The notes under the pieces are model-generated. The model did no database searches and had not been told where the DNA came from. It saw only the letters and a list, made by a program, of their open reading frames with translations. A DNA stretch of 64,000 nucleotides from Micromonospora sp. HM5-17 (GTDB lineage Bacteria; Actinomycetota; Actinomycetes; Mycobacteriales; Micromonosporaceae), in NCBI RefSeq assembly GCF_003762835.1, contig NZ_RJWA01000007.1, positions 62,001 to 126,000 of the forward strand, written 5' to 3'. The first letter of the stretch is position 1. Every line of letters begins with the position of its first letter. Position numbers and translations under genes: made by a program. Of the stretch, positions 51,332-60,356 are shown piece by piece.

Positions 51332-53431
51332 TCAACCGGCCGGGCGGAAGCTGGACCGCACCATCCGCAGGTGGTCCTGGTTGACCCCCCAGTCGAACTC
51401 GCGGGTCAGCCAGGAGACCGTGTACGCCCGGCGTCCCGAGGCGTTGATCAGCATCCGTACCGCGTGCACGCGTTCGCCCTGCGGATTGATCCACCGGCAC
51501 TCCCACACCGCACCGCCGCCCTGGATGTCGAGCGGCCCGATCTCCACCTGCTCGTAGCCGGCGAGGGCGCCCTGGGCCAGCAGTTGGCGCTCCTTCTCCC
51601 GCCAGTACGCCTCGGCGTCGGAGGTCGGCGGGGTGGCGGGGTCGACGCTCAGCACCCGGGCCGTGCCGTCGACGGGCTCCCGGAAGCAGGCGACCGTACC
51701 GTCCGTGTAGTGAAGCCAGCCGATCGGGACGGCGATCCGGAACCCCGACGGGTCGGTGTACCAGGTCCAGTTCTCGATCAGGCCGGACCGCTCGTCCGGC
51801 GGGCGCGGGGCGGCGGTGACCGGGACGCCTCGGACGTCCCCGAGCGCGCACGGGAACCCGCCCGGACCGGTGGCGGCCGGGGTCCCGGACCGGTTCGCGA
51901 CCGGCTCGGCCCCGGCGCCGAGGTGGGCCCGGACCGCGAGGGCGGTGCCGAGCGCGGCCACCACGGCGCAGGTCAGCCCGGCCGCCAGCAGGCGCGCGGC
52001 GTGCCGGCGCGCCCAGCCCGGCAGGCGAGATCCGGCGCGTCCGGCCCGTACCGGTGCGTCCGCCGGCGACGGCCACGTGGCCTGCTCCGCCGGTCGGCCC
52101 GGTCCGGTCCCCTCCGGCGGGTCGGCGCCGTGGCGTCGATTCCGTTCGGCGTCCGGTGCTGGCGGAACCGCCCGGCGCCGCCGGAACGGCCGGATCCACG
52201 GCCTCGACCCGGGCCGGCCGTCCGACCCGGGAGGCGCGTCCGACCCGGGAGGCGCGTCCGACCCGGGAGGCGCGTCCGACCCGGGCCGCGTTCCCGGTCG
52301 GGCTCCCGGCTCGGGCGGCGTCGCCGGTCGGACGCCCGGCCCAGGCCGCGCTGCCGGCCCGGATCGCGCTGTCGCCTCGGGCCGCGCTGTCGCCTCGGGT
52401 CGCGCTCCCGGCTCGTGCCGCGGGCGCGGTTCGGGCTGTAGGCGCGGTTCGGGCTGTAGGCGCTGGTTCGGGGTACGGCGGCGTCGGCTCGGTCGGCGGG
52501 TGGCCGGTGTGGCCCGGTCGGTGCCGAGCCCTGGCGAGTCGGTCGCCGGAGTCTCCAGGGGAGGGTGGGCGAGGGAGCGGGCGAGAGCCAGCGGGTGCCG
52601 GGCGGCGCGGGCCGGTGGCGGGTCGACGATTCGGCGCAGCAGCCGCTCGACCTCGTCGGCGGTGAGCCGCTGCCGGGGGTCACGGCGCAGCAGCCCGGCC
52701 AGGACCGGCCGGAGCGGGCCGGCCCGGGTGGTGGGGTCCGGCGGAGCCACCGCCAACGCGGTGAGGGTCGCCATCGCCGTCGGCCGGCTGTACGGGGAAC
52801 GTCCCTCCACCGCCGCGTACAACGTGGCGCCGAGCGACCACAGGTCGGACTCGACGGTCGACGAGCCGTCGGCGGCTCGCTCGGGGGAGACGTACTGGGG
52901 CGAGCCGAGCACGACGCCGTCCCGGGTGAGGGCGCCGTCCCCGCCGTCCACGGTGGCGAGTCCGAAGTCGGTGAGGACCACCCGGCCGTCGTCGGCGATC
53001 AGAACGTTGTGCGGCTTCACGTCGCGGTGCAGCACCCCGGAGGCGTGCGCGGCGCGCAGCGCGGCGAGGATCGCGAGGCCGACCTCGGCGGTCCGGCGCG
53101 GGGTCAGCGGACCGTCGGTGTCGAGCACCTGCTGCATCGAGCGGGACGGGACGTACTCCATGACGATCCACGGGGAGTCGGCGGAGTACAGCACGTCGTA
53201 GACGCGGACCACGTTGGGGTGGTTCAGCCGGGCGGCCGTCCGCGCCTCCCGTAGGGTCCGGGCGCGTAACTCGGCCCGCTCCTCCGGGGTCATCCACCCC
53301 GGCGGGATCACCTGCTTCATCGCGACCGGGCGGTGCAGCATCTCGTCGCGGGCGAGCCAGACCCGGCCCATCCCCCCGCTGCCGATGGTGTGCAGCAGCA
53401 GGTAGCGATCCGCGATCCGTACCTCCGGCAC
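51332..53431 (-). CDS. Membrane Ser/Thr protein kinase with extracytoplasmic sensor domain
   Basis: A 699-residue Hanks-type kinase. The Gly loop is IGSGGMGRVW, ATP-lysine Lys39, catalytic HRDVKPHN with Asp137, and DFGLA with APE-like YVSPERAADG. A 190-residue Pro/Arg-rich linker with repeated PPGSDA, ARPEAT and LQPEP units leads to one membrane helix (about 480-502). The outside domain (~195 residues) has no PASTA repeats; it contains WYTDPSGFRIAVPIGW and WRWINPQG-like segments (CRWINPQG) found in other actinobacterial kinases. GTG 53431 follows AGAGGGG. Its ligand and targets are unknown. Confidence 0.92.
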   Translation of the reverse strand: MPEVRIADRYLLLHTIGSGGMGRVWLARDEMLHRPVAMKQVIPPGWMTPEERAELRARTLREARTAARLNHPNVVRVYDVLYSADSPWIVMEYVPSRSMQQVLDTDGPLTPRRTAEVGLAILAALRAAHASGVLHRDVKPHNVLIADDGRVVLTDFGLATVDGGDGALTRDGVVLGSPQYVSPERAADGSSTVESDLWSLGATLYAAVEGRSPYSRPTAMATLTALAVAPPDPTTRAGPLRPVLAGLLRRDPRQRLTADEVERLLRRIVDPPPARAARHPLALARSLAHPPLETPATDSPGLGTDRATPATRRPSRRRRTPNQRLQPEPRLQPEPRPRHEPGARPEATARPEATARSGPAARPGPGVRPATPPEPGARPGTRPGSDAPPGSDAPPGSDAPPGSDGRPGSRPWIRPFRRRRAVPPAPDAERNRRHGADPPEGTGPGRPAEQATWPSPADAPVRAGRAGSRLPGWARRHAARLLAAGLTCAVVAALGTALAVRAHLGAGAEPVANRSGTPAATGPGGFPCALGDVRGVPVTAAPRPPDERSGLIENWTWYTDPSGFRIAVPIGWLHYTDGTVACFREPVDGTARVLSVDPATPPTSDAEAYWREKERQLLAQGALAGYEQVEIGPLDIQGGGAVWECRWINPQGERVHAVRMLINASGRRAYTVSWLTREFDWGVNQDHLRMVRSSFRPAG
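52219..52290. repeat. 18-bp tandem repeat inside the kinase linker
   Basis: Units of CGTCCGACCCGGGAGGCG at 52219, 52237 and 52255 are identical and a diverged fourth starts at 52273. They encode repeated PPGSDA-type hexapeptides in the disordered linker. Unit length is a multiple of three, so copy number could vary without a frameshift. Confidence 0.9.
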
Positions 53432-53550
53432 CGGCGGTTTCCCCTCTGTTACCCGCCGTAACACGATAGCGAGTGGACCATGCCTGACGCATCCTTCGGA
53501 AGGCGTCGGTACAGCTCCGCCCACTGATCGCCACCGCACCGCCGGGGTGC

Positions 53551-53600
53551 AAGGAAGGGCCCCCTACTATCGCTTTCTGTCGTACAAGGGGCCCTTCCTA
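53551..53600. repeat. Dispersed inverted repeat (AAGGAAGGGCCCC family), copy 2
   Basis: AGGAAGGGCCCC (53552-53563) pairs with GGGGCCCTTCCT (53588-53599), a 12-bp perfect stem with a 24-nt loop containing CTATCGCTTTCTGT. It lies upstream of the kinase gene and downstream of the membrane-protein gene at 53627. The layout matches copy 1 at 20335-20386. Confidence 0.8.
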
Positions 53601-53626
53601 ACACGTACGGCGAGCCGCAGGGTCTG

Positions 53627-54457
53627 CTAGCGGTGCCGTACCAGCAGGACGCCGGCCGCGAAGATCGCCGCCGGCACCCCGACCAGCGCCACGAACAGTG
53701 CCGGCACCCTGAAGAGTGGGTGCTCCAGTTGCTGGGGGGAGAACGCCCAGTCGCCGAGGGCGGCGTCGGCCAGGACGACCAGCGCCGCGACCGGTACGAA
53801 GAGGACGGCGAGCCGTCGGCGTAGCGGTGCCGCAAGGGTGGCGACCGTGACCACCAGGGTCAGTACGGCCACCACGACTCCGGCGGCGTAGAGCGCGACC
53901 ACCAGCTCCGACGAGGCGGAGAGGCCGAACGAGCCGTCGCCGCGCTGCGCGTTCAGGCTGGGGGCGTGAACGTACAGGGTCGGCTCGCCGAGCTTATTGA
54001 GCAGAAAGATGCCGTCGATCAGGACGAGAGCCGCAACGACGGGGAGCAGGCGCCATACCCGGAGCACTGCCACCGCCCGGCGGGACGGTGCCGGGACCGT
54101 CAACGCGGCGGCGGCGATGAGGGTGGGGGCCACCCGCCACAGGGAGCCGATCGCCATGACCGGGTCGGCGCCGAAGCGCGACACGAGCAGCACCACCTCG
54201 GCGACCGCCGCGGTCCAGGCGAGTACGGCGGCCGACCGGCGCAGCCCGACCAGTATGGCGGCGCAGACCACGGCCCAGCCTGCGAAGCGGAGCCGGTCGC
54301 CGAGGTCGCTCGGCCCGGCGTGCCAGATCGAGATCTCCGCGCCAGCGGCCGTGATGATCGTGTGACCGGCGAAGGTGAGGAGGACGAGGGCGGCCAGCAG
54401 ACCGCTCACCGCGGCAGTGTCGGCCCAGGCCGGCTCGGTGAACCCCCGCATCGTCAC
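53627..54457 (-). CDS. Hypothetical polytopic membrane protein
   Basis: A 276-residue protein with seven or eight hydrophobic helices, for example VSGLLAALVLLTFAGHTII and LLPVVAALVLIDGIFLLNKL. A short loop with APSLNAQRGDGSFGLSAS lies outside the helices. GTG (MTMRGF) start; a second ATG is two codons in. No family recognised. Possibly transcribed toward the repeat at 53551-53600. Confidence 0.72.
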   Translation of the reverse strand: MTMRGFTEPAWADTAAVSGLLAALVLLTFAGHTIITAAGAEISIWHAGPSDLGDRLRFAGWAVVCAAILVGLRRSAAVLAWTAAVAEVVLLVSRFGADPVMAIGSLWRVAPTLIAAAALTVPAPSRRAVAVLRVWRLLPVVAALVLIDGIFLLNKLGEPTLYVHAPSLNAQRGDGSFGLSASSELVVALYAAGVVVAVLTLVVTVATLAAPLRRRLAVLFVPVAALVVLADAALGDWAFSPQQLEHPLFRVPALFVALVGVPAAIFAAGVLLVRHR

Positions 54458-54578
54458 GGCGAGCCGGGCCCGTAGGCCGGCGCCAACCAGGTTGACGGCC
54501 TCACCCGCGCAGAGTCGGCCGCGCAGACGCGGGTACGCAGATCCGGGTACGCAGATCCGAGCGCGCAGACTCGGGCGC

Positions 54579-55505
54579 TCAGGCCACGGCGCCGTCGCGG
54601 AGCACGGCGTGCGCGCCGACGATCTGGTTGACGATCTGCGTCACCCGGACGTCGACCGCGACGCTGGCCAGGGCCACCGCATCGGGGCGGCTGACCCCGT
54701 ACAGCCGCTGGAGCAGCGTCAGCATCGACGACAGCGCGGCGTAGGTCGCGTCGTCCAGCGTCGCCCCGACGCCCATGGTCAGCCAGGCGTCGGCGGTCCG
54801 GGCGACCGGACCGGTGACCGGAAAGTCGTCACGGACGGTGAAGGTCAGGGTCACCTCGTCCATCGGGCACTCGATGGCGGTGCCGCCGATCTCTCCGTCC
54901 CCCTGCGCGGCGTGGCCGTCGCCGACCGAGAAGAGGCCGCCGTCGACCGGGATCGGCAGCAGCAGGGTGCTGCCGGCGGTCAGCTCCTTGCAGTCCAGGT
55001 TGCCGCCACAGGGCCGGGGCGGGACCGTGGAGTGCCGTCCGGGCTCGGCCGGCGGCATCCCGAGCACCCCCATGAAGGGACGCAGCGCGACGGTGTGGCC
55101 GTGCTGGTTGCGGCCGGTCATCGTCGCGACGTCGAGTTCCCAGGCGTGCACCACGCCCTCCTGCTCGACGCCGTACCGCTCGTTGAACCCGCTCGGCCAC
55201 CCGCCGGCCACGGTGGTGCCCCAGGCGCCCGGGATGACCGCGTCGATGCGTACCTCGAGGGTCTGGCCGGCGCGGGCCCCGCGGACCGCGACCGGACCGA
55301 CGAGGGCGTGGCCGTGGTCCGGCCGGTACTGCGGAACCCGGGGCCGATCCCGGTTGCGCCCGCCCGGGTACGGGCCAGCCGACCACCAGCAGTCCAGGGT
55401 GCGGTAGGTGACGGTGTCACCGGGGTCGATGGTGAGCACCGGCGCGAAGTCGGGGGAGAAGTGACCGTGCAGGGTGTCGTCGCCCGGGATGAGGGAGTGT
55501 CGCAT
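54579..55505 (-). CDS. Acetamidase/formamidase family protein
   Basis: A 308-residue FmdA/AmdA-family amidase that releases ammonia from formamide or acetamide. Conserved pieces: DPGDTVTYRTLDCWW, NQHGHTVALRPFMGVLGM, GGNLDCKELTAGSTLLLPI and VGDGHAAQGDGEIGGTAIE, which carry the metal-binding His/Asp/Glu residues. ATG 55505 is preceded by TAGCCT at 6 nt (55512-55517), so a leaderless mRNA is likely. Monocistronic. Confidence 0.92.
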   Translation of the reverse strand: MRHSLIPGDDTLHGHFSPDFAPVLTIDPGDTVTYRTLDCWWSAGPYPGGRNRDRPRVPQYRPDHGHALVGPVAVRGARAGQTLEVRIDAVIPGAWGTTVAGGWPSGFNERYGVEQEGVVHAWELDVATMTGRNQHGHTVALRPFMGVLGMPPAEPGRHSTVPPRPCGGNLDCKELTAGSTLLLPIPVDGGLFSVGDGHAAQGDGEIGGTAIECPMDEVTLTFTVRDDFPVTGPVARTADAWLTMGVGATLDDATYAALSSMLTLLQRLYGVSRPDAVALASVAVDVRVTQIVNQIVGAHAVLRDGAVA

Positions 55506-55511
55506 CTGCGC

Positions 55512-55517
55512 AGGCTA
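55512..55517 (-). promoter_or_regulatory. -10 box TAGCCT of a leaderless promoter
   Basis: TAGCCT on the minus strand, 6 nt before ATG 55505; same hexamer as at 49086. Confidence 0.45.
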
Positions 55518-55661
55518 GTTGCTGTGCACCGCCTGGGGTAGCGGCGCGACGGCCCCGGGTCACCGGCCAACCGGCCGGCCCGCGTCGTCCCGGGGATGCG
55601 TGAGGTCCACGACCCGGAGACCGAACTGGATCGTCGGGCCCGGAGACCGCACCCTGGAGGC

Positions 55662-56606
55662 ATGGACGACGTGCTCGTGGTCGGCGCCGGCGTGGTCGGG
55701 CTGACCTGCGCGGTGCGGCTCGCCGAGGCCGGGGCCCGGGTACGGGTGATCACGGCGGACGAGCCGGCGGAGACGGTGTCCCGGATCGCCGCCGCGGTCT
55801 GGTATCCGACCCGGACCGACCCCGATCCCCGGGTGCTCGACTGGGCGGGGCAGACCTTCGACGAACTCGCCGCGCAGGCAGCGCGGGGGGTGCCCGGCGT
55901 GGTGATGCGGCCGACCCGGATGCTGCTGCGCGCGGAGGTTTCCGACCATCCGTGGTGGTCGGCCGCCGTACCGGACTTCCAGATCGTCCCGCCCGCACCC
56001 GGCTACGCCGGCGAGTGGCGGTTCACGGTGCCGAGCGTGGAGATGGCGCCGTACCTGGAGTGGCTGCGGGAACGGCTCGCCGGGCTCGGCGTCCCGGTAC
56101 GCCGGCAGCGCATCCGAACCCTGCGCGAGGTGGCCGGGCTCGCGCCGGTCGTGGTGAACGCGACCGGGCTGGCGGCGGGGCGGCTCGCCGACGACCCCGC
56201 CGTGTATCCGGTGCGGGGACGGATCGTCGTGGTCGCCAATCCGGGCCTTTCCACCTCGCTGCGCGACGAGGGACATCCGGCCGGCCCGACGTACGTCCAC
56301 CCGCGCAGCCGGGACGTGGTGCTCGGCGGCACCTTCGAGCCGTACGAGACGGACACGGCACCGGACGAGGAGGTGGCCCGGGCCATCGTGGCCCGATGCG
56401 TCGCGCTCGTCCCGGAACTGGCCGGGGCGCCGGTGCTCGGCCAGCTCACCGGGCTGCGGCCGGCGCGGCACGGTGGCCCCCGGGTGGCCCTGGACCCGTC
56501 CGGCCCGGACGGGATCCGCCTGATCCACAACTACGGGCACGGTGGTGCCGGGGTGACCCTGGCCTGGGGCTGCGCGGCCGAGGTGGTGGCGCTGGCCAGC
56601 CGCTGA
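55662..56606 (+). CDS. FAD-dependent D-amino-acid oxidase
   Basis: A 314-residue oxidoreductase of the DAAO family. The FAD-binding motif is VLVVGAGVVGLTCAVRLAEAG, followed by AAAVWYPTRT; the C-terminal HNYGHGGAGVTLAWGCA is the DAAO signature, and YVHPRSRDVVLGGTFE supports it. It oxidises D-amino acids to keto acids with H2O2. ATG 55662 is chosen because the fold begins there; GGAGG is only a base or so away, so an upstream start at 55596 cannot be ruled out. Confidence 0.9.
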   Translation: MDDVLVVGAGVVGLTCAVRLAEAGARVRVITADEPAETVSRIAAAVWYPTRTDPDPRVLDWAGQTFDELAAQAARGVPGVVMRPTRMLLRAEVSDHPWWSAAVPDFQIVPPAPGYAGEWRFTVPSVEMAPYLEWLRERLAGLGVPVRRQRIRTLREVAGLAPVVVNATGLAAGRLADDPAVYPVRGRIVVVANPGLSTSLRDEGHPAGPTYVHPRSRDVVLGGTFEPYETDTAPDEEVARAIVARCVALVPELAGAPVLGQLTGLRPARHGGPRVALDPSGPDGIRLIHNYGHGGAGVTLAWGCAAEVVALASR

Positions 56607-56612
56607 CGGTGT

Positions 56613-56690
56613 CGGACGACGGCCGCCTGTCGGGGGTTCCGACGACGGCCGTTGGTCGAGGGTTCGGACGACGGTGGTGTGCCGGCGGTT
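56613..56690. repeat. Three tandem 26-bp units at the GGDEF/EAL gene 3' end
   Basis: Imperfect 26-bp units start at 56613, 56639 and 56665 (core GGACGACGG...GGGGTT). The third ends at the first base of the TGA stop of the minus-strand gene. The unit is not a multiple of three. Confidence 0.75.
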
Positions 56691-58708
56691 CAGGAGACGG
56701 TCGCGGAGACGCCGTCCGGGCTGCCGACCCGCTCCATCAGCGTCCGCAGCGGCTCCGGCCGCCCCAGGTGGTAGCCCTGCCCCCGGTCGACGCCGAGCCG
56801 GCGCAGCACCGGCACCAGTTCGGGCCGGTCGATGTGCTCGGCCACGGTCCGCATCCCGAGCCCGTGTGCGGCCCGGACCACGGCGTCGATCAGGATCGGA
56901 TCCGAGCCGCCGTGGTCGGCGTGCCGGACGAACTCGCCGGCGATCTTCACGGTGCTGAACGGCAGGTGCTTCAGATAGACGAACGAGCCGTACCCGGCGC
57001 CGAAATCGTCGAGACTGAACCGGCATCCGGCCGAGGTCAGCGTCGAGGCGAGCCGGCGGGCCGCGTCCAGGTTCTCGATCGCCGTCGTCTCGGTGATCTC
57101 CAAACCGAGCTGGGTGGCGGGTACGCCGGCGGCGGTCAGGGTGCCGACCACCCAGTCCCCGAAGCTCGGATCCTCCAGCGAGCGGCTGGAGATGTTGACG
57201 TCGAAGCGCAGGTCCATCCCGGCAGCCCGGGCCGAGGCGAGGGCGCGGGTGGCGGTCTCCACGACCCACCGGTCCAGCTCGTAGATCATGTCGCCGCGTT
57301 CGAGTGCGGGCAGGAACTCGCCGGGACCGATCTGGCGGCGCTGGTCGTCCCGGACCCGCAGCAGCAGTTCGTAGCTGCGGATCCGCTCGTCGGTGAGGTC
57401 GATGATCGGCTGGGCGTCGAGTTGGAGCTGCCCGGTCTCCAGGGCTCGGCGGACCCGCGACACCACGTGCACGCGTTCGGCGGCGAGCCGCTGCTGTTCC
57501 GGGGCGAAGAGGCGGGCGCGGTTGCGGCCCTCGCCCTTGGCCTGGTAGAGCGCCAGGTCGGCGTGGGCGAGCAGCAGCGTGTCGTCGTCGGTACTGTCGA
57601 GCGGGGCCGCCCCGATGCTCAGCGTCACCCGCAGCGGCTCGTCGTGTACGGCGAGCGGGGTGCGGGCCACCAGGTCGCAGAGCCCGGCGCCGACGGCGAG
57701 CGCCTGATCCGCGTCACAGGACGGAAGCAGGACGGCGAACTCGTCTCCGCCCAGCCGGCCCAGCACCGCCTCGGCGGGAAGGTGCTCGGTCAGCAGCCGG
57801 GCCAGCAGGCGGAGCACCTCGTCGCCGACGGTGTGCCCGCGTAGGTCGTTGATGTCCTTGAAGTTGTCGATGTCGAGCAGCAGCAGCGCGGCCGTCGTCC
57901 CGCCGGCGGCGGTCAGTTCACTCATCCGGGCGGTGAGGGCCCGTCGGTTCGGCAATCCGGTGAGCGGATCGTGCGTCGCCAGGTACGCCAACTCGTCCTG
58001 GGCCTGGCGGATCTCGGTGATGTCGTGCGCCGTCCCCAGCATCCGCAGTGGCTGGCCGGACTCGTCGGTGAAGACCTCGCCGTAGCATTGCAGCACCCGC
58101 ATCTGCCGGCCGTCGGCCCGGTACATCCGGTGCACGTAGGTGAACGACGAGCCGTCCCGGATCGCCTGGTCGAGGGCGGCCTCGACCAGACCGAGGTCGT
58201 CGGGGTGGATCATCTCCCGGTAGGTCGGGTAGTCCAGGTCGGTCTCCGGAGCCAGCCCGATCATGGCCTTGAGGGTGGGGGACCAGACCACCTGGTCGGT
58301 CGGGAGATGCCACTCCCAGGTGCCGACCCGGGCCAGTTGCTCGATGCGGTTGAGCCGCCAGGCGTAGTCGTCCGCGCGGTGCTGTGCGGCCCGCTCGTCG
58401 GTGACGTCGGTGAACTCGTACAGCAGCGGCACGGGATCGCCGTCCTCGGCCGGGACTCCGGGTGCGCGCCGACAGGTCACCCGGAAATGCCGGGTGCTGC
58501 CGTCGGCCGCCGGACACCGCAGCTCGACCGGAGGCCCGTCCGGGACCGCGGTCGCGAACGGCAGTACGTCGAGACTGTCGCCGATGAGCTGCTCCAGCCG
58601 CCGTGCGGCGTCGTTGCGCCAGAAGACCACGCCCTGCTCGGAGGTGATCAGCAGCGGTGTGGAGACGGCGTCGAGCAGCGCGGCGGGCGCACTCGGCTGT
58701 GCGGGCAC
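56690..58708 (-). CDS. PAS-PAS-GGDEF-EAL cyclic-di-GMP protein
   Basis: A 672-residue signalling protein. Two PAS domains (about 10-115 and 120-240) sense an unknown signal. The cyclase A-site is RLGGDEFAVL, so diguanylate cyclase activity is possible. In the phosphodiesterase domain the name motif is SYELLLR (EAL changed to ELL) but the catalytic Glu is kept, as are NIS, EITET, LDDFGAGYGS, KIAGEF and GQGYHLGRP. There is no membrane helix. GTG 58708 follows GGGAGGCTC; upstream frame is not family-like. Balance of synthesis and breakdown is unknown. Confidence 0.9.
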   Translation of the reverse strand: MPAQPSAPAALLDAVSTPLLITSEQGVVFWRNDAARRLEQLIGDSLDVLPFATAVPDGPPVELRCPAADGSTRHFRVTCRRAPGVPAEDGDPVPLLYEFTDVTDERAAQHRADDYAWRLNRIEQLARVGTWEWHLPTDQVVWSPTLKAMIGLAPETDLDYPTYREMIHPDDLGLVEAALDQAIRDGSSFTYVHRMYRADGRQMRVLQCYGEVFTDESGQPLRMLGTAHDITEIRQAQDELAYLATHDPLTGLPNRRALTARMSELTAAGGTTAALLLLDIDNFKDINDLRGHTVGDEVLRLLARLLTEHLPAEAVLGRLGGDEFAVLLPSCDADQALAVGAGLCDLVARTPLAVHDEPLRVTLSIGAAPLDSTDDDTLLLAHADLALYQAKGEGRNRARLFAPEQQRLAAERVHVVSRVRRALETGQLQLDAQPIIDLTDERIRSYELLLRVRDDQRRQIGPGEFLPALERGDMIYELDRWVVETATRALASARAAGMDLRFDVNISSRSLEDPSFGDWVVGTLTAAGVPATQLGLEITETTAIENLDAARRLASTLTSAGCRFSLDDFGAGYGSFVYLKHLPFSTVKIAGEFVRHADHGGSDPILIDAVVRAAHGLGMRTVAEHIDRPELVPVLRRLGVDRGQGYHLGRPEPLRTLMERVGSPDGVSATVS

Positions 58709-59004
58709 TGAGCCTCCCGTGGAGATCGGCCGGATCCAGGCGGGGACACCGGGCGCGCACGACCGGCCGTGAGGCCACCGAGTGTACGGAGACGAATCGC
58801 CGTCGCCAACCACTGATCCGGACCCCGGAGCAGCGAGGTTGGCGTCGACCAGCGGCGCGGAGCCGGGACCGGGAATCGACGGCGGTCGTCAGGGCTGGCC
58901 GGGTGGGGCCCGCGGACGATCGCCATCGCGCAGCGGCGGAACTCCTCGGCCGGATACCGCTGGCGGCCTCGGGGCTGGCCGGCCCGGGTCTCGTCGACCA
59001 GCCG

Positions 59005-59436
59005 TCAGACTGTCGGCGGCAACGCGCTCACCTGGACCAGATAGGACATTGACTCGGCCGGTTCCTCCCGGTAGGAGACGCGCTGGATCTGCCGGTCGTC
59101 CACGTAGAGGGTGACGTCGGCGAGCACCCCGAGGTGCGCCAGCCCGATGGCGGCCGCCCGCTTCTTGTCCTGGAGCACCGCGCCGATCCCGCCGATCAGC
59201 GCCGCCACGTCGGCCGTACGTCCTCCGGGTGGGCACCGTAGGACGATGTCGAGGGCGACGGGTCCGGTCAGCGCCATCCACCCGCTGCGTTGCGCGGCGT
59301 CACAGGCGGCCCGGAGCAGGGCCCGGACGCGGCTCGCCTGACGGTGTCCGGCCGCGAAGAGGGACAGTGCCTCGGTCCTGACCGGGGGCGGGCCGCTGAC
59401 CTCGAACGACAGCGTGAGCACCCGGGTGTCCTGCAC
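59005..59436 (-). CDS. Hypothetical protein, possibly RusA-like fold
   Basis: A 143-residue protein with an excellent ribosome site AAGGAGG 8 nt before GTG. Its pattern ALDIVLRCPPGGRTADVAAL, then GVLADVTLYVDDRQIQRVSY recalls RusA Holliday-junction resolvases, where a DxDN motif is followed by DD-x-Q. The asparagine and some acidic residues are missing, so if related it may be inactive. No domain is certain. It precedes the GGDEF/EAL gene by 296 bp on the same strand. Confidence 0.6.
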   Translation of the reverse strand: MQDTRVLTLSFEVSGPPPVRTEALSLFAAGHRQASRVRALLRAACDAAQRSGWMALTGPVALDIVLRCPPGGRTADVAALIGGIGAVLQDKKRAAAIGLAHLGVLADVTLYVDDRQIQRVSYREEPAESMSYLVQVSALPPTV

Positions 59437-59834
59437 GACGGCACCTCCTTCGACATCGATCCTGCCGAACGGATCGCGGGGGCGAAGCGGTTCACCCGAT
59501 CGGGGCGGGACCCGCTGATCGGGCGCGGCGGCCCGGGGCGTCCCGGCGCGGGCCGGGTGCCCGACAGAGCCGGCGTCGTTCGGCGTGGTGCGCGTCCGGG
59601 GCGGGTCGGCGTCGACGGCGACCGTCGCGGGCCGGAGGTAACGACCACGGTAGCGGAGGCGCGGGCGAGCCGGAATACCACAGTGGAGACCTCGCCGCCG
59701 TCCGGTAGCCCGCGCCCGGCCACCAGCCCCGGGCGGAGAGCGAGACGAACCGAGAGCGAGGAAGAGGCGATCGGAGAGGCAGGACGAGACGACCTGAGGG
59801 GGAGGGAGGGGCGATCTCGAGAGGGAGAGCGAGG

Positions 59835-59920
59835 CGACCCGAGCGGGATGGTGAGGCGACCGGGGCGGAGAGCGGGGCGACCCGAGCGGGATGGTGAGGC
59901 GACCGGGGCGGAGAGCGGGG
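59835..59920. repeat. Perfect 43-bp tandem duplication
   Basis: 59835-59877 is repeated exactly at 59878-59920; each unit begins CGACCCGAGCGGGATGG. Perfect identity suggests recent origin. Confidence 0.95.
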
Positions 59921-59938
59921 CGATCGGAGAGGAAGAAG

Positions 59939-60116
59939 GAGGAGAGCGGAGCGACCGGTGAGGAAAAGGATGCGTTCTCCGAGAACGACGAGGCGGGCGG
60001 GGCGGAGGGCGAGCTGCCCCGGGCGGAGAGCGCGGTGATCCGGGCAAACCGCCCGGACGGTGTCTCGGGGCGCAGGGAGCGGCCTCTTCTTCCTCACCGG
60101 TCGCTCCGCTCTCCTC
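59939..60116. repeat. 27-bp perfect inverted repeat, 124 bp apart
   Basis: The arm 59939-59965 (starts GAGGAGAGCGGAGCGACC) is exactly complementary to 60090-60116. The 124-bp spacer holds the CGTTCTCCGAGAACG palindrome. No transposase is present, so it is not an identified insertion element. Confidence 0.92.
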
Positions 60117-60356
60117 GACGGCGCCTCAGGGCGCAGGGAGCGGTCCCGAGGCGTCGCAGCCGACGAGGACCTTGGGAGGGACGTACCGGGGCCGGAGTGA
60201 CCGGGTGTCGACGGGCTCGCCGGCGTCGGCGGGATCCGGGAGCGGACGGCCGACCGGCCGGCCCTCGCGGAACCATCCGTGCCCGCCGGTCCGGCCACGT
60301 AGCGTGACCGTTGTGGGTAGGGGACCGGCGGCGGCCCGGGGCGGCGGGAGCTGAGC

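Larger units (their letters stand above)
59437..60356. other. Repeat-rich intergenic region
   Basis: 920 bp without a convincing gene. The first ~280 bp show no feature. From about 59715 to 60145 the plus strand is purine-rich, with many GGAGAGCG and GCGACC words, a perfect 43-bp tandem duplication, a 27-bp perfect inverted repeat and a 15-bp palindrome (59973-59987, CGTTCTCCGAGAACG). GGGCGCAGGGAGCGG occurs at about 60068 and again near 60127. Open frames across it consist of repeats and are rejected as genes. Confidence 0.6.

Noticed and set aside
59290-59961. Long plus-strand frame and matching minus-strand frames through the repeat island
   Set aside because: Composed of repeats (GERGDPSG-type words), without gene-like conserved segments; overlaps the well-supported minus-strand gene at 59005-59436.
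59939-60116. 27-bp inverted repeat as ends of a miniature transposon
   Set aside because: No flanking target duplication was recognised, no transposase, and only one copy in the window.
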